A stretch of DNA of 39,282 bases from Akkermansia muciniphila (GTDB taxonomy: Bacteria; Verrucomicrobiota; Kiritimatiellia; RFP12; JAAYNR01), in contig CAMBQN010000025.1 in the NCBI GenBank assembly GCA_945870025.1, forward strand, positions 1 to 39,282, in the 5' to 3' direction. Positions 25,346-32,890 of the stretch are shown one piece after another. The notes beneath the pieces are model-generated. The model saw only the letters and a program-made list of their open reading frames with translations, had not been told where the DNA came from and made no database searches. The position numbers and the translations under genes are program-made. The first letter of the stretch is position 1, and each line of letters opens with the position of its first letter.

Positions 25346-27013
25346 ATGAAACCGATTGAACTCGCACGCATCCGCACCGCCAAGACCGGCCGTTGCTCGT
25401 CCTGGGACACTACGGGGCGCAATGTCGACGGCTGGACGATCCCCGCGCGGTCGAGCCGCGTATTGGCCGACATCGAGGGGCCGGGGGTTATCACCCACAT
25501 TTGGATGACGCAATGCGCCAACTACCGCAACGCGGTGCTGAAGATCAACTGGGATGACGCGCCTGCGCCGAGCGTGCTCTGTCCGCTGGGCGACTTCTTC
25601 GGGCTCGGCCATGCGATCATCAACTCGTACCAGTCACAACTCTTCACCGCCTCGACCGCCAGCAACAACTTCCAGGAAGGGGCGCCGGACCTGCCGTCCA
25701 AGTGGGCCATGGGCTGTGCGCTGAACTGCTACGCGCCCATGCCGTTCCGCAAGCGGGCCGTGGTCGAACTGGTCAACGAGAGTGCTGAGGATCAACCCTG
25801 TTTTTACTTCTATGTTGACTACGAGCAAGTGGCGGAAAGCGAGTTGACCGGGCTGGGCTGCTTCCACGCCGAGTTTCGCCGCGCCTGCCCGTTCCTCGGC
25901 TGGGCGCCGGACATCACCTGCAACACCCCGCCGGTCGACAAGATCGCCAATCTCGGACGCGACGCCTGGGAGAACAACTACGTGATCCTGGATACCAAGG
26001 GGCGCGGGCACTACCTGGGGTGCAACCTCTCGGTGACCAACATCCAGGGCACCTGGTGGGGCGAAGGCGACGACATGATTTGGGTGGACGGCTACAAGTG
26101 GCCGCCGGACCTGCACGGCACGGGCAGCGAGGACTACCTGAATCAGGCCTGGGGTATGCAGCCGAACGCCTTTCTGCGCAACGGGAGTTCGATCCACGAA
26201 AGCAGCACCGGCGGCTACCAGACCAGCTACGTTCACCACCTCGATAACCCCGTCCGCTTCGAGAAGGAGATCAAGGTCACCATCGAGCACGGCCACGGCA
26301 ACCACCTCGGCAACGAGATGGCCAGCGTTGCCTACTGGTATGCCGAGAAGCCCGCGGCCGCGATCGCGATCCCGCCGGTGGCGAAGCGCCAGCGCGTGCC
26401 CAAGGTGGATGGCAAGTGGGTCATCTCCGACGAACTGCGCTGGACCGGGCATGAGGTAAAGATTGACCCGGCCCTCGTGGCGGAGGCGCGGGCCGTGTGG
26501 GCGACCATGCAGGCCAAACAGAACGCGTCGCGCCGGCCGGAGGGGCATTCGCCGGCTCTGACGGACGGCTGGAAGGCGTCGCGTCTGATGCCGAAGGGCG
26601 ACGTGACCCAGGCGAAGTATGTCGGCCTCGGCCAGCGGGTGGGCTGGGAGGCCGTGCCGGAAAAGGGTGCCGCGCACGAAGGTTTTGTGGATGTGCATGC
26701 CATGTGCGGCCCTGAGGGGCTGGTTTACCTGGCGCGCAAGGTCAAGGTCGCTCAGTCGGGTGAATGGGTGCTGCACGTCGGGCACGACGGCGGCGCGCGG
26801 GTTTTTGTGGATGGCAAGCCGGTGGCGGCGACGGGTGGCATGGTGAACCCGGCCCCGTTCCTGCGCACTCAGGCGAAGGTCAAGCTGGCCCGGGGGACGC
26901 ACGAGATTGTCGTTGCGTTCGATCGCGGCGGCGGCGCGGGCTGGGGGATCTTCGTGAGCTTCATGTCCACCGGCGGCCGCGCCAAGGGCCGGAAGACGGT
27001 GCTTCCGTCGTGA
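25346..27013 (+). CDS. DUF2961/GH172-family glycosidase with C-terminal beta-sandwich
   Basis: The protein has 555 residues. Residues 1-370 match the DUF2961 domain, now glycoside hydrolase family 172: WTIPARSSRVLADIEGPGVITHIWM, PLGDFFGLGH, GRGHYLGCNLSV and TGSEDYLNQAWG near 258-268, where the acidic ED belongs to the conserved active-site region. Residues about 420-555 form a beta-rich domain (VLHVGHDGGARVFVDGKPV) like PA14/carbohydrate-binding modules. Characterised GH172 members act on difructose dianhydride or on D-arabinofuranosyl linkages. There is no signal peptide, so it should work in the cytoplasm on imported oligosaccharides. First gene of a three-gene cluster. Confidence 0.85.
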   Translation: MKPIELARIRTAKTGRCSSWDTTGRNVDGWTIPARSSRVLADIEGPGVITHIWMTQCANYRNAVLKINWDDAPAPSVLCPLGDFFGLGHAIINSYQSQLFTASTASNNFQEGAPDLPSKWAMGCALNCYAPMPFRKRAVVELVNESAEDQPCFYFYVDYEQVAESELTGLGCFHAEFRRACPFLGWAPDITCNTPPVDKIANLGRDAWENNYVILDTKGRGHYLGCNLSVTNIQGTWWGEGDDMIWVDGYKWPPDLHGTGSEDYLNQAWGMQPNAFLRNGSSIHESSTGGYQTSYVHHLDNPVRFEKEIKVTIEHGHGNHLGNEMASVAYWYAEKPAAAIAIPPVAKRQRVPKVDGKWVISDELRWTGHEVKIDPALVAEARAVWATMQAKQNASRRPEGHSPALTDGWKASRLMPKGDVTQAKYVGLGQRVGWEAVPEKGAAHEGFVDVHAMCGPEGLVYLARKVKVAQSGEWVLHVGHDGGARVFVDGKPVAATGGMVNPAPFLRTQAKVKLARGTHEIVVAFDRGGGAGWGIFVSFMSTGGRAKGRKTVLPS

Positions 27014-27026
27014 GAGGGAGACGACT

Positions 27027-27689
27027 GTGAAAAGCAAAGAAATAACAAGAGTCTCTGCCGAGATTGTGAGCCAGTTTTCGAAAAGTTGCCGGCTGGTGGT
27101 GGAACACGGTCTTACACGTTGCAGCTCAGGCAACATGTCACTGCGCGTCGATGCCGAACTGATGCTGGTGAAGTCTTCGCGAAGCTGGATGGGTCATATG
27201 GATGAAGCTGACGTTTCCGTCTGCCGTATCGCCGATGGGGCTCTCCTCGAAGGTGGCAAGCCCAGCGTTGAAACGGGGTTTCATGCCGGAGTGTTGAGAA
27301 CGCGTCCGGATATGAACGTGGTGCTGCATTTTCAGAGTCCGTGCGCAACAACGCTTGCCTGTGTGGATGGGCAGGTACCCAATTACTTCGTTATTCCCGA
27401 GGTGCCGTTCTACATCGGCCCTGTGGCGCGAATACCGTATTTATGCCCAGGCTCGAAGGAGCTTGCCGATGCCGTGACCGACGCGTTGCGCGAGCACGAC
27501 CTGGTACAGATGGTTAACCACGGTCAAACGACAGTGGCGACCGACGTTGCTCACGCCATACAGAACGCGTCTTTCTTCGAGATGGCTTGCGCGATACTGC
27601 TGCGGGGTGGCGAGCGTATCGCGCCGCTGACAGCCGAACAGGCGGAAGAACTGCTCGCCCTGAAGGCGGCGAGAAACTCGGCTGTCTGA
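27027..27689 (+). CDS. Class II aldolase/adducin family protein (FucA/AraD-like)
   Basis: The protein has 220 residues, the usual size, and begins at GTG after GAGAGGGAG, 13 bp after the GH172 stop. Family features are the glycine-rich CSSGNMSLR loop, the active-site glutamate in SVETGFH (E82), LHFQSP (H101) and VNHGQT (H165). In L-fuculose-1-phosphate aldolase the zinc is held by HxH plus a third histidine; here the second position of HxH is Gln103. The typical reaction is cleavage of a ketose-1-phosphate to dihydroxyacetone phosphate and an aldehyde, or pentulose-5-phosphate epimerisation. The position between two GH172 genes suggests it processes the sugar they release. Confidence 0.82.
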   Translation: MKSKEITRVSAEIVSQFSKSCRLVVEHGLTRCSSGNMSLRVDAELMLVKSSRSWMGHMDEADVSVCRIADGALLEGGKPSVETGFHAGVLRTRPDMNVVLHFQSPCATTLACVDGQVPNYFVIPEVPFYIGPVARIPYLCPGSKELADAVTDALREHDLVQMVNHGQTTVATDVAHAIQNASFFEMACAILLRGGERIAPLTAEQAEELLALKAARNSAV

Positions 27690-27732
27690 AACTCGACAGG
27701 AACAGAACCAATGCAAAGGAGTGAATAGAGAC

Positions 27733-28869
27733 ATGAACGGTACCTTCAACGGACTCGGACTCAACCTCGGCAACCTTTCGCGCCTCTCCCCTGCGGAGAC
27801 GCGTTCGCTATCGGCGGAGAACCCGACGGGGGCGAAGGGACAGGGCGGCCGGCATGTGGATCCCAACCACGGCTGCTCGCGCGACCTCGGCACGGGCTGG
27901 AAGGTGCGGCCGTGTGTCGGCGTGCAGCCCGGCGAGACGCTGGTGTTGGCGGACGTGGACGGGCCGGGCGCCATCCAGCAGATCTGGATGACCCCCACCG
28001 GCAATTACCGGTCCACCATTCTGCGCTTCTACTGGGATGGCGAGGAGACCCCGTCGGTCGAGGTGCCGATCGGCGACTTCTTCGCCAGCGCCTACACGAA
28101 CTACAACACCTTCCGCCCCATTGACTCGCTGCCGATTTGCGTCAACCCCGGCAACGCGTTCAACTGCTACTGGGAGATGCCGTTTCGCAAACACTGCAAG
28201 ATCACGCTGGAGAACATCGGGTTCGAAGGGATGACTATCTTCTACCAGATCAACTACACGCTGACCGACGTGCCGGCCGATGCCGCCTATTTCCACGCGC
28301 AGTTCCGGCGCACCAATCCGCTGCCGTACAAGGACGTGTACACGATCCTCGACGGCGTACGCGGTCAGGGGCACTACGTGGGCACCTACATGGCCTGGCA
28401 GATGAACAACAACGGCTGGTGGGGCGAGGGCGAGATCAAGTTCTACCTCGACGGCGACCTGCCGGACGGCGTGGTGGGCCGCAACGTCAAGGAACACGGC
28501 GGCGAGTGTTATCCGACGATCTGCGGCACCGGCACGGAAGACTACTTCTGCGGCTCGTACAACTTCGAGGACAAGACCCTCAAGACCTACCGCGAGTACA
28601 CCACTGCCTACGCCGGCGTGCCGCATGTGGTGCGGCCGGACGGCACGTACCAGGCGAACACCCGCTTCAGCCTGTATCGCTGGCACATCATGGACCCGGT
28701 GCGCTTCCAGAAGGATCTCGGCGTCACGATACAGTCGCTCGGCTGGCGCGCCGGCGGGCGGTACCTGCCGAACCAGGACGACATGGCCTCGACCGCGTTC
28801 TGGTACCAGTCCGAGCCGCACGCGGCGTTCCCGGTGCTGCCGGACCGGGACGAGCTGGAGATCATCTAG
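27733..28869 (+). CDS. DUF2961/GH172-family glycosidase, single domain
   Basis: The protein has 378 residues from the ATG at 27733, preceded by AAAGGAG; a GTG at 27721 overlaps that site and is unlikely. It is a paralogue of the upstream enzyme without the extra C-terminal domain: LADVDGPGAIQQIWM, PIGDFFASAYTNYN, GQGHYVGTYMAWQ and CGTGTEDYFCGSYN near 264-276. There is no signal peptide. Two GH172 paralogues in one operon suggest different linkages or a two-step breakdown of one oligosaccharide. Confidence 0.87.
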   Translation: MNGTFNGLGLNLGNLSRLSPAETRSLSAENPTGAKGQGGRHVDPNHGCSRDLGTGWKVRPCVGVQPGETLVLADVDGPGAIQQIWMTPTGNYRSTILRFYWDGEETPSVEVPIGDFFASAYTNYNTFRPIDSLPICVNPGNAFNCYWEMPFRKHCKITLENIGFEGMTIFYQINYTLTDVPADAAYFHAQFRRTNPLPYKDVYTILDGVRGQGHYVGTYMAWQMNNNGWWGEGEIKFYLDGDLPDGVVGRNVKEHGGECYPTICGTGTEDYFCGSYNFEDKTLKTYREYTTAYAGVPHVVRPDGTYQANTRFSLYRWHIMDPVRFQKDLGVTIQSLGWRAGGRYLPNQDDMASTAFWYQSEPHAAFPVLPDRDELEII

Positions 28870-28979
28870 CCGCATTCCTCGACGGCGGCGCGGTAGGCGG
28901 CGTAGTGCTCTTCATCTTCATACGGCTTTCGGCAACGCCCGTCAATGCCGGGCGTCAAAAAGTCCAGGGCAAACGCATC
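28866..28979 (-). pseudogene. C-terminal remnant of an unidentified gene
   Basis: On the minus strand an open stretch after a TAA (28982-28980) reads DAFALDFLTPGIDGR, continues RKPYEDEEHYAAYRAAVEE and ends CG-stop at 28866, overlapping the end of the GH172 gene by 4 bp. The amino-acid composition is coherent and looks coding, but there is no start codon. Its first 18 bases (28963-28980) recur at 39072-39089. It is probably the tail of a lost or disrupted gene; the family is not recognised. Confidence 0.4.
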
Positions 28980-29005
28980 TTATTTTTCCCAAGATCCTTA
29001 TTTCG

Positions 29006-29035
29006 TTCGCATCCGGATCGCGTTTGTCTTATACT
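29006..29035 (+). promoter_or_regulatory. Promoter of the acetolactate decarboxylase gene, apparently leaderless
   Basis: TTCGCA (29006-29011, 4 of 6 to TTGACA) is separated by 18 bp from TATACT (29030-29035). Seven bases downstream, where transcription should begin, lies the A of the ATG at 29042. No Shine-Dalgarno sequence precedes that ATG, so the message may be leaderless. Confidence 0.55.
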
Positions 29036-29041
29036 ACCACC

Positions 29042-29818
29042 ATGAAACGTGTGACCTTTCTCTCCGCCACGTTAGCGGCGTTGTTGCTCTCCGGATGCCA
29101 GACCTCCTCCCCTAACGGGATCACGCAAGTCGCAACGATCGATGCGTTGCTGGCGGGCGTCTATGACGGCCACCTCTCCCTGATGGAACTGCGCCGCCAC
29201 GGCGACTTCGGGATCGGCACCTTTGAGAGACTTGACGGCGAAATGGTCTTGCTCGACGGACTGTTCTATCAGGTGCGGGCAAACGGCCGGGTGTATCGGC
29301 CGCCCCTGCTGGAGCGGACGCCGTTCGCGTGCGTCACGCCGTTCGTCCCCGATTATCGGGCATCGCTCACGACCCCGGCCGACATGCAGGCGCTTGAGAG
29401 GTTGATTGACGCCGCCGTGCCCGAACAGAACCGCTTTTGCGCCTTCCGCGTCCACGGTTATTTTAAACACGTCCGCACCCGTAGCGTCCCGGCCCAAACC
29501 AAGCCGTACCCTCCGTTGTCGGAAGTCACCCGGAATCAGCCCGTGTTTGAGATCGACGAGGTCCGAGGCACGGTGATCGGCTTCCGTTCCCCGCCCTTCG
29601 TCAAAGGGGTGAACGTGCCGGGCTACCACATGCATTTTCTCGCCGACGACCTCTCCAGCGGCGGCCACGTGCTGGCATTTCAACTGACCCGGGGGACCCT
29701 CGCCATGGACACCCTGCACGACTGGATGCACGTCTTCCTGCCGGAAGGGAGCAACGCATTCGCCACCACAGACCTGTCGCAAGACCGCAGCCGCGAACTC
29801 CAAGCCGTCGAAAAATAA
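29042..29818 (+). CDS. budA: Acetolactate decarboxylase with lipoprotein signal peptide
   Basis: The enzyme converts 2-acetolactate to acetoin. It has 258 residues. The catalytic domain shows QVATIDALLAGVYDGHLSL, GDFGIGTFERLDGEMVLLDG, and the zinc ligands in GYHMHFLADD and GGHVL. It begins MKRVTFLSATLAALLLSGC: positively charged start, hydrophobic core and lipobox LSGC, so it is predicted to be exported and lipid-anchored. Exported forms are known in some Bacillales, but the substrate is normally made in the cytoplasm. No acetolactate synthase is nearby. No ribosome site is seen. Confidence 0.87.
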   Translation: MKRVTFLSATLAALLLSGCQTSSPNGITQVATIDALLAGVYDGHLSLMELRRHGDFGIGTFERLDGEMVLLDGLFYQVRANGRVYRPPLLERTPFACVTPFVPDYRASLTTPADMQALERLIDAAVPEQNRFCAFRVHGYFKHVRTRSVPAQTKPYPPLSEVTRNQPVFEIDEVRGTVIGFRSPPFVKGVNVPGYHMHFLADDLSSGGHVLAFQLTRGTLAMDTLHDWMHVFLPEGSNAFATTDLSQDRSRELQAVEK

Positions 29819-29839
29819 TCCACGTGTCAACGACCGCGT

Positions 29840-29872
29840 GAGAAACAAAAGGAAGGCCCGTCCCTTACGGGC
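29840..29872 (-). terminator. Hairpin with T-rich tail between budA and the S23-type gene
   Basis: GCCCGT and ACGGGC (29856-29872) pair around a 5-nt loop. On the minus strand a T-rich tail (cttccttttgtttct) follows, making this a plausible terminator for the S23-type gene. It lies 38 bp after the budA stop and could also act on the plus strand, though with no T-run there. Confidence 0.4.
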
Positions 29873-29912
29873 ATAGGTTAAGTTAAGGGATTTGAACGCC
29901 CAACACCCAACG

Positions 29913-30398
29913 TCAGCGGTGAGGCGACGGTATCCCGGCGCCTCCACCGCCTTGTTGGGGCTTCTCCTTTTCGAAATCGAAATCGGGATCGGGATCGGGA
30001 TCGACTTTCTCCGGTTTGGTTCCGTAAGGTACGGAATTTTCCGCGACACAGTAGCCTCGTCCTCCCAGGCGACTCAACATTGCGGCCATTCGGTCCAACT
30101 CCGTCTTACGCACCAGACTTTCTTGTTCATCCAACGCTTTGCCGACGACCAGGACATCCTGGATGGCACCACATTCCAGTGCTGATCCTCTAGCGATCTC
30201 AAAATACCGTCTTCGGTCCGCCTCTGCCGTCTTTCCGTTGCCTTCGGCAATATTCAGCGGAATTGACTGACTCGCACGAAACCATTGGTCTCGTGCCGAG
30301 CGATGGTTGCCGGTCAGTCCGTCGGCTTTTTCGTACACCCATGCCACATAGCCGATCGAAAGGCGGTAGACGTCCAGTTTTTCGTGTCCCAAACCCAT
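29913..30398 (-). CDS. S23-type four-helix-bundle protein with Asp-Pro-rich tail
   Basis: The protein has 161 residues. Residues 1-120 match the four-helix-bundle family named after proteins encoded in 23S rRNA intervening sequences (LDVYRLSIGYVAWVYE, SIPLNIAEGNGK, RRRYFEIARGSALECGAI). The family is usually about 120 residues. The extra tail contains DPDPDPDFDFEKEK, encoded by a gatcggg/gaaatc microsatellite. Its function is unknown; relatives occur as solitary genes scattered in many PVC and Bacteroidota genomes, and structurally related proteins help retroelement reverse transcriptases. No such enzyme is present here. No ribosome site precedes the ATG; the region just upstream (about 30402-30426) has the same cgatcccggtcccgattt-type sequence. 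Confidence 0.85.
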   Translation of the reverse strand: MGLGHEKLDVYRLSIGYVAWVYEKADGLTGNHRSARDQWFRASQSIPLNIAEGNGKTAEADRRRYFEIARGSALECGAIQDVLVVGKALDEQESLVRKTELDRMAAMLSRLGGRGYCVAENSVPYGTKPEKVDPDPDPDFDFEKEKPQQGGGGAGIPSPHR

Positions 30399-30500
30399 GG
30401 CGTTCGATCCCGGTCCCGATTTCGATTGGTTGCTCCAACATCGTATTAGCCGTCAACTCCAGCAGGCTGTGCAAAATGAACGATGCGTGCCGGGTGTTTC

Positions 30501-30887
30501 TCAAGCGCCTGTGCGGACCACTGCCACCGCCTCGATCTCCACCTTGGCCCCCTTGGGCAGCGCGGCAACCTGCACGCAGGCTCGCGCAGGGCGGTGCGCG
30601 CCGAACGCCTCGGCATACACCGCATTGACCGCCGCGAAATCGGCCAGGTCGGTCAGAAACACCGTGGTCTTGACCACCGCGTCCAGTCCGCTTCCCGCCG
30701 CATCCAGCACCGCCCGCAGATTGGCCAGCGCCTGGCGCGTCTGCGCGGCCGTGTCGGCCGCAAGCGGCCCGCCCGCCGGGTCGAGTCCCAACTGACCCGA
30801 ACAAAAAATAAATCCGCCCGCCTGGACCGCCTGGGCATAAGGCCCCACGGCCTCCGGCGCCTGCCGCGTCGCAATTGTCTTAATCAT
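30501..30887 (-). CDS. ridA: RidA family enamine/imine deaminase
   Basis: The protein has 128 residues. It hydrolyses reactive 2-aminoacrylate-type intermediates formed by PLP enzymes, as a trimer in the cytoplasm. Typical segments are APEAVGPYAQAV, FCSGQLGLDP, TRQALANLRAVL, VVKTTVFLTDL and RPARACVQVAALPKGAKVEIEAVAV, including the substrate-binding arginine. CAGGAG precedes the ATG, which overlaps the Dus gene's stop as ATGA. Confidence 0.93.
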   Translation of the reverse strand: MIKTIATRQAPEAVGPYAQAVQAGGFIFCSGQLGLDPAGGPLAADTAAQTRQALANLRAVLDAAGSGLDAVVKTTVFLTDLADFAAVNAVYAEAFGAHRPARACVQVAALPKGAKVEIEAVAVVRTGA

Positions 30888-31891
30888 CGCGTCTCCTGAT
30901 TCAGAATGGACCCCTCGATACCGTCGCGCTCCGGCATCCATCCCGGCGCGCGGGCGAACCAGCCGTCAACCGCCCGGCGGTAGTCGTCCAGTGTCGCGCT
31001 ATGCTGAATGCGTTTGAGCGTCTGCGGACCGTCCGTCAGCGTCTGGGAGAGATAATACCATAATTCCTTGAACCGTCCCAACACCGGTTTCTCGCCAAAG
31101 AGCACGGCGCGGTTGACCTCCAACAGATCATCCAGATAGGCGCGGAACCGCGCGAGGTCGCGTAGTGCCCCCGCATCCGATCCGCCGCGCAGCCGCTCAG
31201 GCAGGAACGGATCGGCGGCGACGCCGCGACCGATCATCCACCGCGTCACGCGGGGAAAGCGCGTCCGCAGCCGCGCCAGATCGGCAGCCGTGCGGATGTC
31301 GCCGTTGTAGATCACCGGATGGATGCAGGCCTCGCACGCCTCGCCGAAGCGGGCAATGTCCACCGTCCCCTCGTACATCTGCCGGGCCGTCCGCGCGTGG
31401 ATCACCACCTCGCACAGCGGCGCGGCGTTGATCACGGGCATCCGCCGCAGCAGCAAGTCGGGTGTGTCGACGCCAAGGCGTACCTTGACCGAGAATCCGC
31501 CGGGCAGCGCTTCGCATCCCGCCTCCAACATCCGGCGAAAATCGTCTTCCCTCGCCATCAGTCCCGCGCCGCGCCCTTTTCTCACGACCATCGGCCACGG
31601 ACACCCCGCATTGAGATCCACCCGCGCGTGCCCCTTGTCCTGCAAGGCGGCAATCATCACCCGCAGCAACTGCGGGTCGCGTCCGATCACCTGCGGGACC
31701 ACCGGGATCCCCTGCGGCAGCGCGGGGTCCACATCCGCCAGCAGCCCCGGCTTCACCCGGTCGCCCGCCACCAGCGGAACGAAGGGCGACACCGCCGTGT
31801 CCAACCCAGTGAAATGCCGGGCCCACACCTCGCGGAAGGTCCGCATGGTCACGCCCCGAAGAGGGGCGAGAATCAAAGATTCGTGTTTCAT
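30884..31891 (-). CDS. tRNA-dihydrouridine synthase (Dus family)
   Basis: This FMN enzyme reduces uridines in tRNA D-loops. It has 335 residues. APLRGVT begins the barrel (usual APMxGxT), NAGCPWP holds the catalytic cysteine (C97), and KGRGAGLM, VKVRLG, VIHARTARQMYEG and VIYNGDI follow in the family order. The start at 31891 makes an ATGA overlap with the flippase-like gene; an ATG five codons upstream is also possible. Which Dus subgroup it belongs to cannot be decided by eye. Confidence 0.9.
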   Translation of the reverse strand: MKHESLILAPLRGVTMRTFREVWARHFTGLDTAVSPFVPLVAGDRVKPGLLADVDPALPQGIPVVPQVIGRDPQLLRVMIAALQDKGHARVDLNAGCPWPMVVRKGRGAGLMAREDDFRRMLEAGCEALPGGFSVKVRLGVDTPDLLLRRMPVINAAPLCEVVIHARTARQMYEGTVDIARFGEACEACIHPVIYNGDIRTAADLARLRTRFPRVTRWMIGRGVAADPFLPERLRGGSDAGALRDLARFRAYLDDLLEVNRAVLFGEKPVLGRFKELWYYLSQTLTDGPQTLKRIQHSATLDDYRRAVDGWFARAPGWMPERDGIEGSILNQETR

Positions 31892-32838
31892 CCTGACGCC
31901 TTCCATCCCCTGCGGCGTCGGCCGAGCACAAACGGCACCACCCCGAGCAGGTTCACCAGAACCACCGCCAGATGCCCGCCCAGGCTGAGCGCCACCAGAT
32001 GGGTGGTGTCGAACTGCAGCGGGCCGGCAAGCCGTTGCGCGACCAGCTCGCGCACACCGAGTCCGCCGATGGAAATCGGCAGCGCCGAGACCATGCCGAA
32101 AAGCGGGATCACCGTCCACACGCAAAAGGTCGGGAGGGCCAGGCCCAAGGCCCGGATCACAAAAACCTGGCTCCAGGTTTTAAAAAATTGAGACGTCAGA
32201 GCGGCCGCCAGAGCCGGGATGAACAGCCGGGGCGCTGCCACCCAGTCGAGGATCGCATCCACCAGCGCCGCCCGTCTTCCTCGCCGAATGCCCTCCCCCT
32301 CCGGACGCGACCGTCGCTGTCTCAACCGACGAGCCGCCGCCACCGCCGTCGGAATCAGCGCCAACACCGCGAGCAGAAAGGCCACGGCCCATGCGGCGTG
32401 GGCCGTGCGCAACAACAGCGCAAATACGCCGATACCGAGCAGCATCGTCAGATTGAGCGCGCGATCCAGCAGCACGCTCGTGACCACGAATCCGGTCTGA
32501 CCCTGGTCGCGGGCCATGGCATAGCCTTTCACCACGTCGCCGCCAACATTCGAGGGCAGGAAGCTGTTGAAGAACATGCCGCTCCAGTGGCAGGCGCCGA
32601 CTTGGCGGTAGGTGATTGCAGACAGGCGCGAGCGCAAGATGCAAAACCACGACGCCGCTCCCGCAAATCCGCCGAGAATCAGAACGAGCAGCGCAACGAA
32701 AAACAGACCCGCATGCGCCCCGCCCATGTGCTCCAGCAGCACGCCGGGCCGGATCAACCGAAACGTCACCGTCAGCAGAATCAGGGTCACCACAACCTTG
32801 ATCGCTGTTTTCAGATGGCGGCGTGTGTGGGGGTTCAT
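31888..32838 (-). CDS. Flippase-like membrane protein (UPF0104/LPG-synthase TM family)
   Basis: This 316-residue integral membrane protein has about seven to eight hydrophobic segments. It has the family motifs FFNSFLPSNVGGDVVKGYAM, VLLDRALNL and LPISIGGLGVRE. Relatives are the transmembrane part of lysylphosphatidylglycerol synthase and glycolipid or hopanoid-related flippases; the substrate is unknown. The start at 32838 places MNPHTRRHLKTAIK, a positive-inside start, before the first helix; upstream in-frame sequence is basic and not conserved-looking. Confidence 0.85.
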   Translation of the reverse strand: MNPHTRRHLKTAIKVVVTLILLTVTFRLIRPGVLLEHMGGAHAGLFFVALLVLILGGFAGAASWFCILRSRLSAITYRQVGACHWSGMFFNSFLPSNVGGDVVKGYAMARDQGQTGFVVTSVLLDRALNLTMLLGIGVFALLLRTAHAAWAVAFLLAVLALIPTAVAAARRLRQRRSRPEGEGIRRGRRAALVDAILDWVAAPRLFIPALAAALTSQFFKTWSQVFVIRALGLALPTFCVWTVIPLFGMVSALPISIGGLGVRELVAQRLAGPLQFDTTHLVALSLGGHLAVVLVNLLGVVPFVLGRRRRGWKASG

Positions 32839-32890
32839 ATCCGATGACCCCCGTGCCTGTCTCCGTCCATAACCGCTTCCCCCTGTCCGG

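Noticed and set aside
29870-29900. tRNA-like T-loop (gttcaaatccc on the minus strand)
   Set aside because: No acceptor, D or anticodon arms can be built around it.
29913-30398. Diversity-generating retroelement (S23-type proteins resemble the accessory protein Avd)
   Set aside because: No reverse transcriptase and no template/variable repeat pair in the window.
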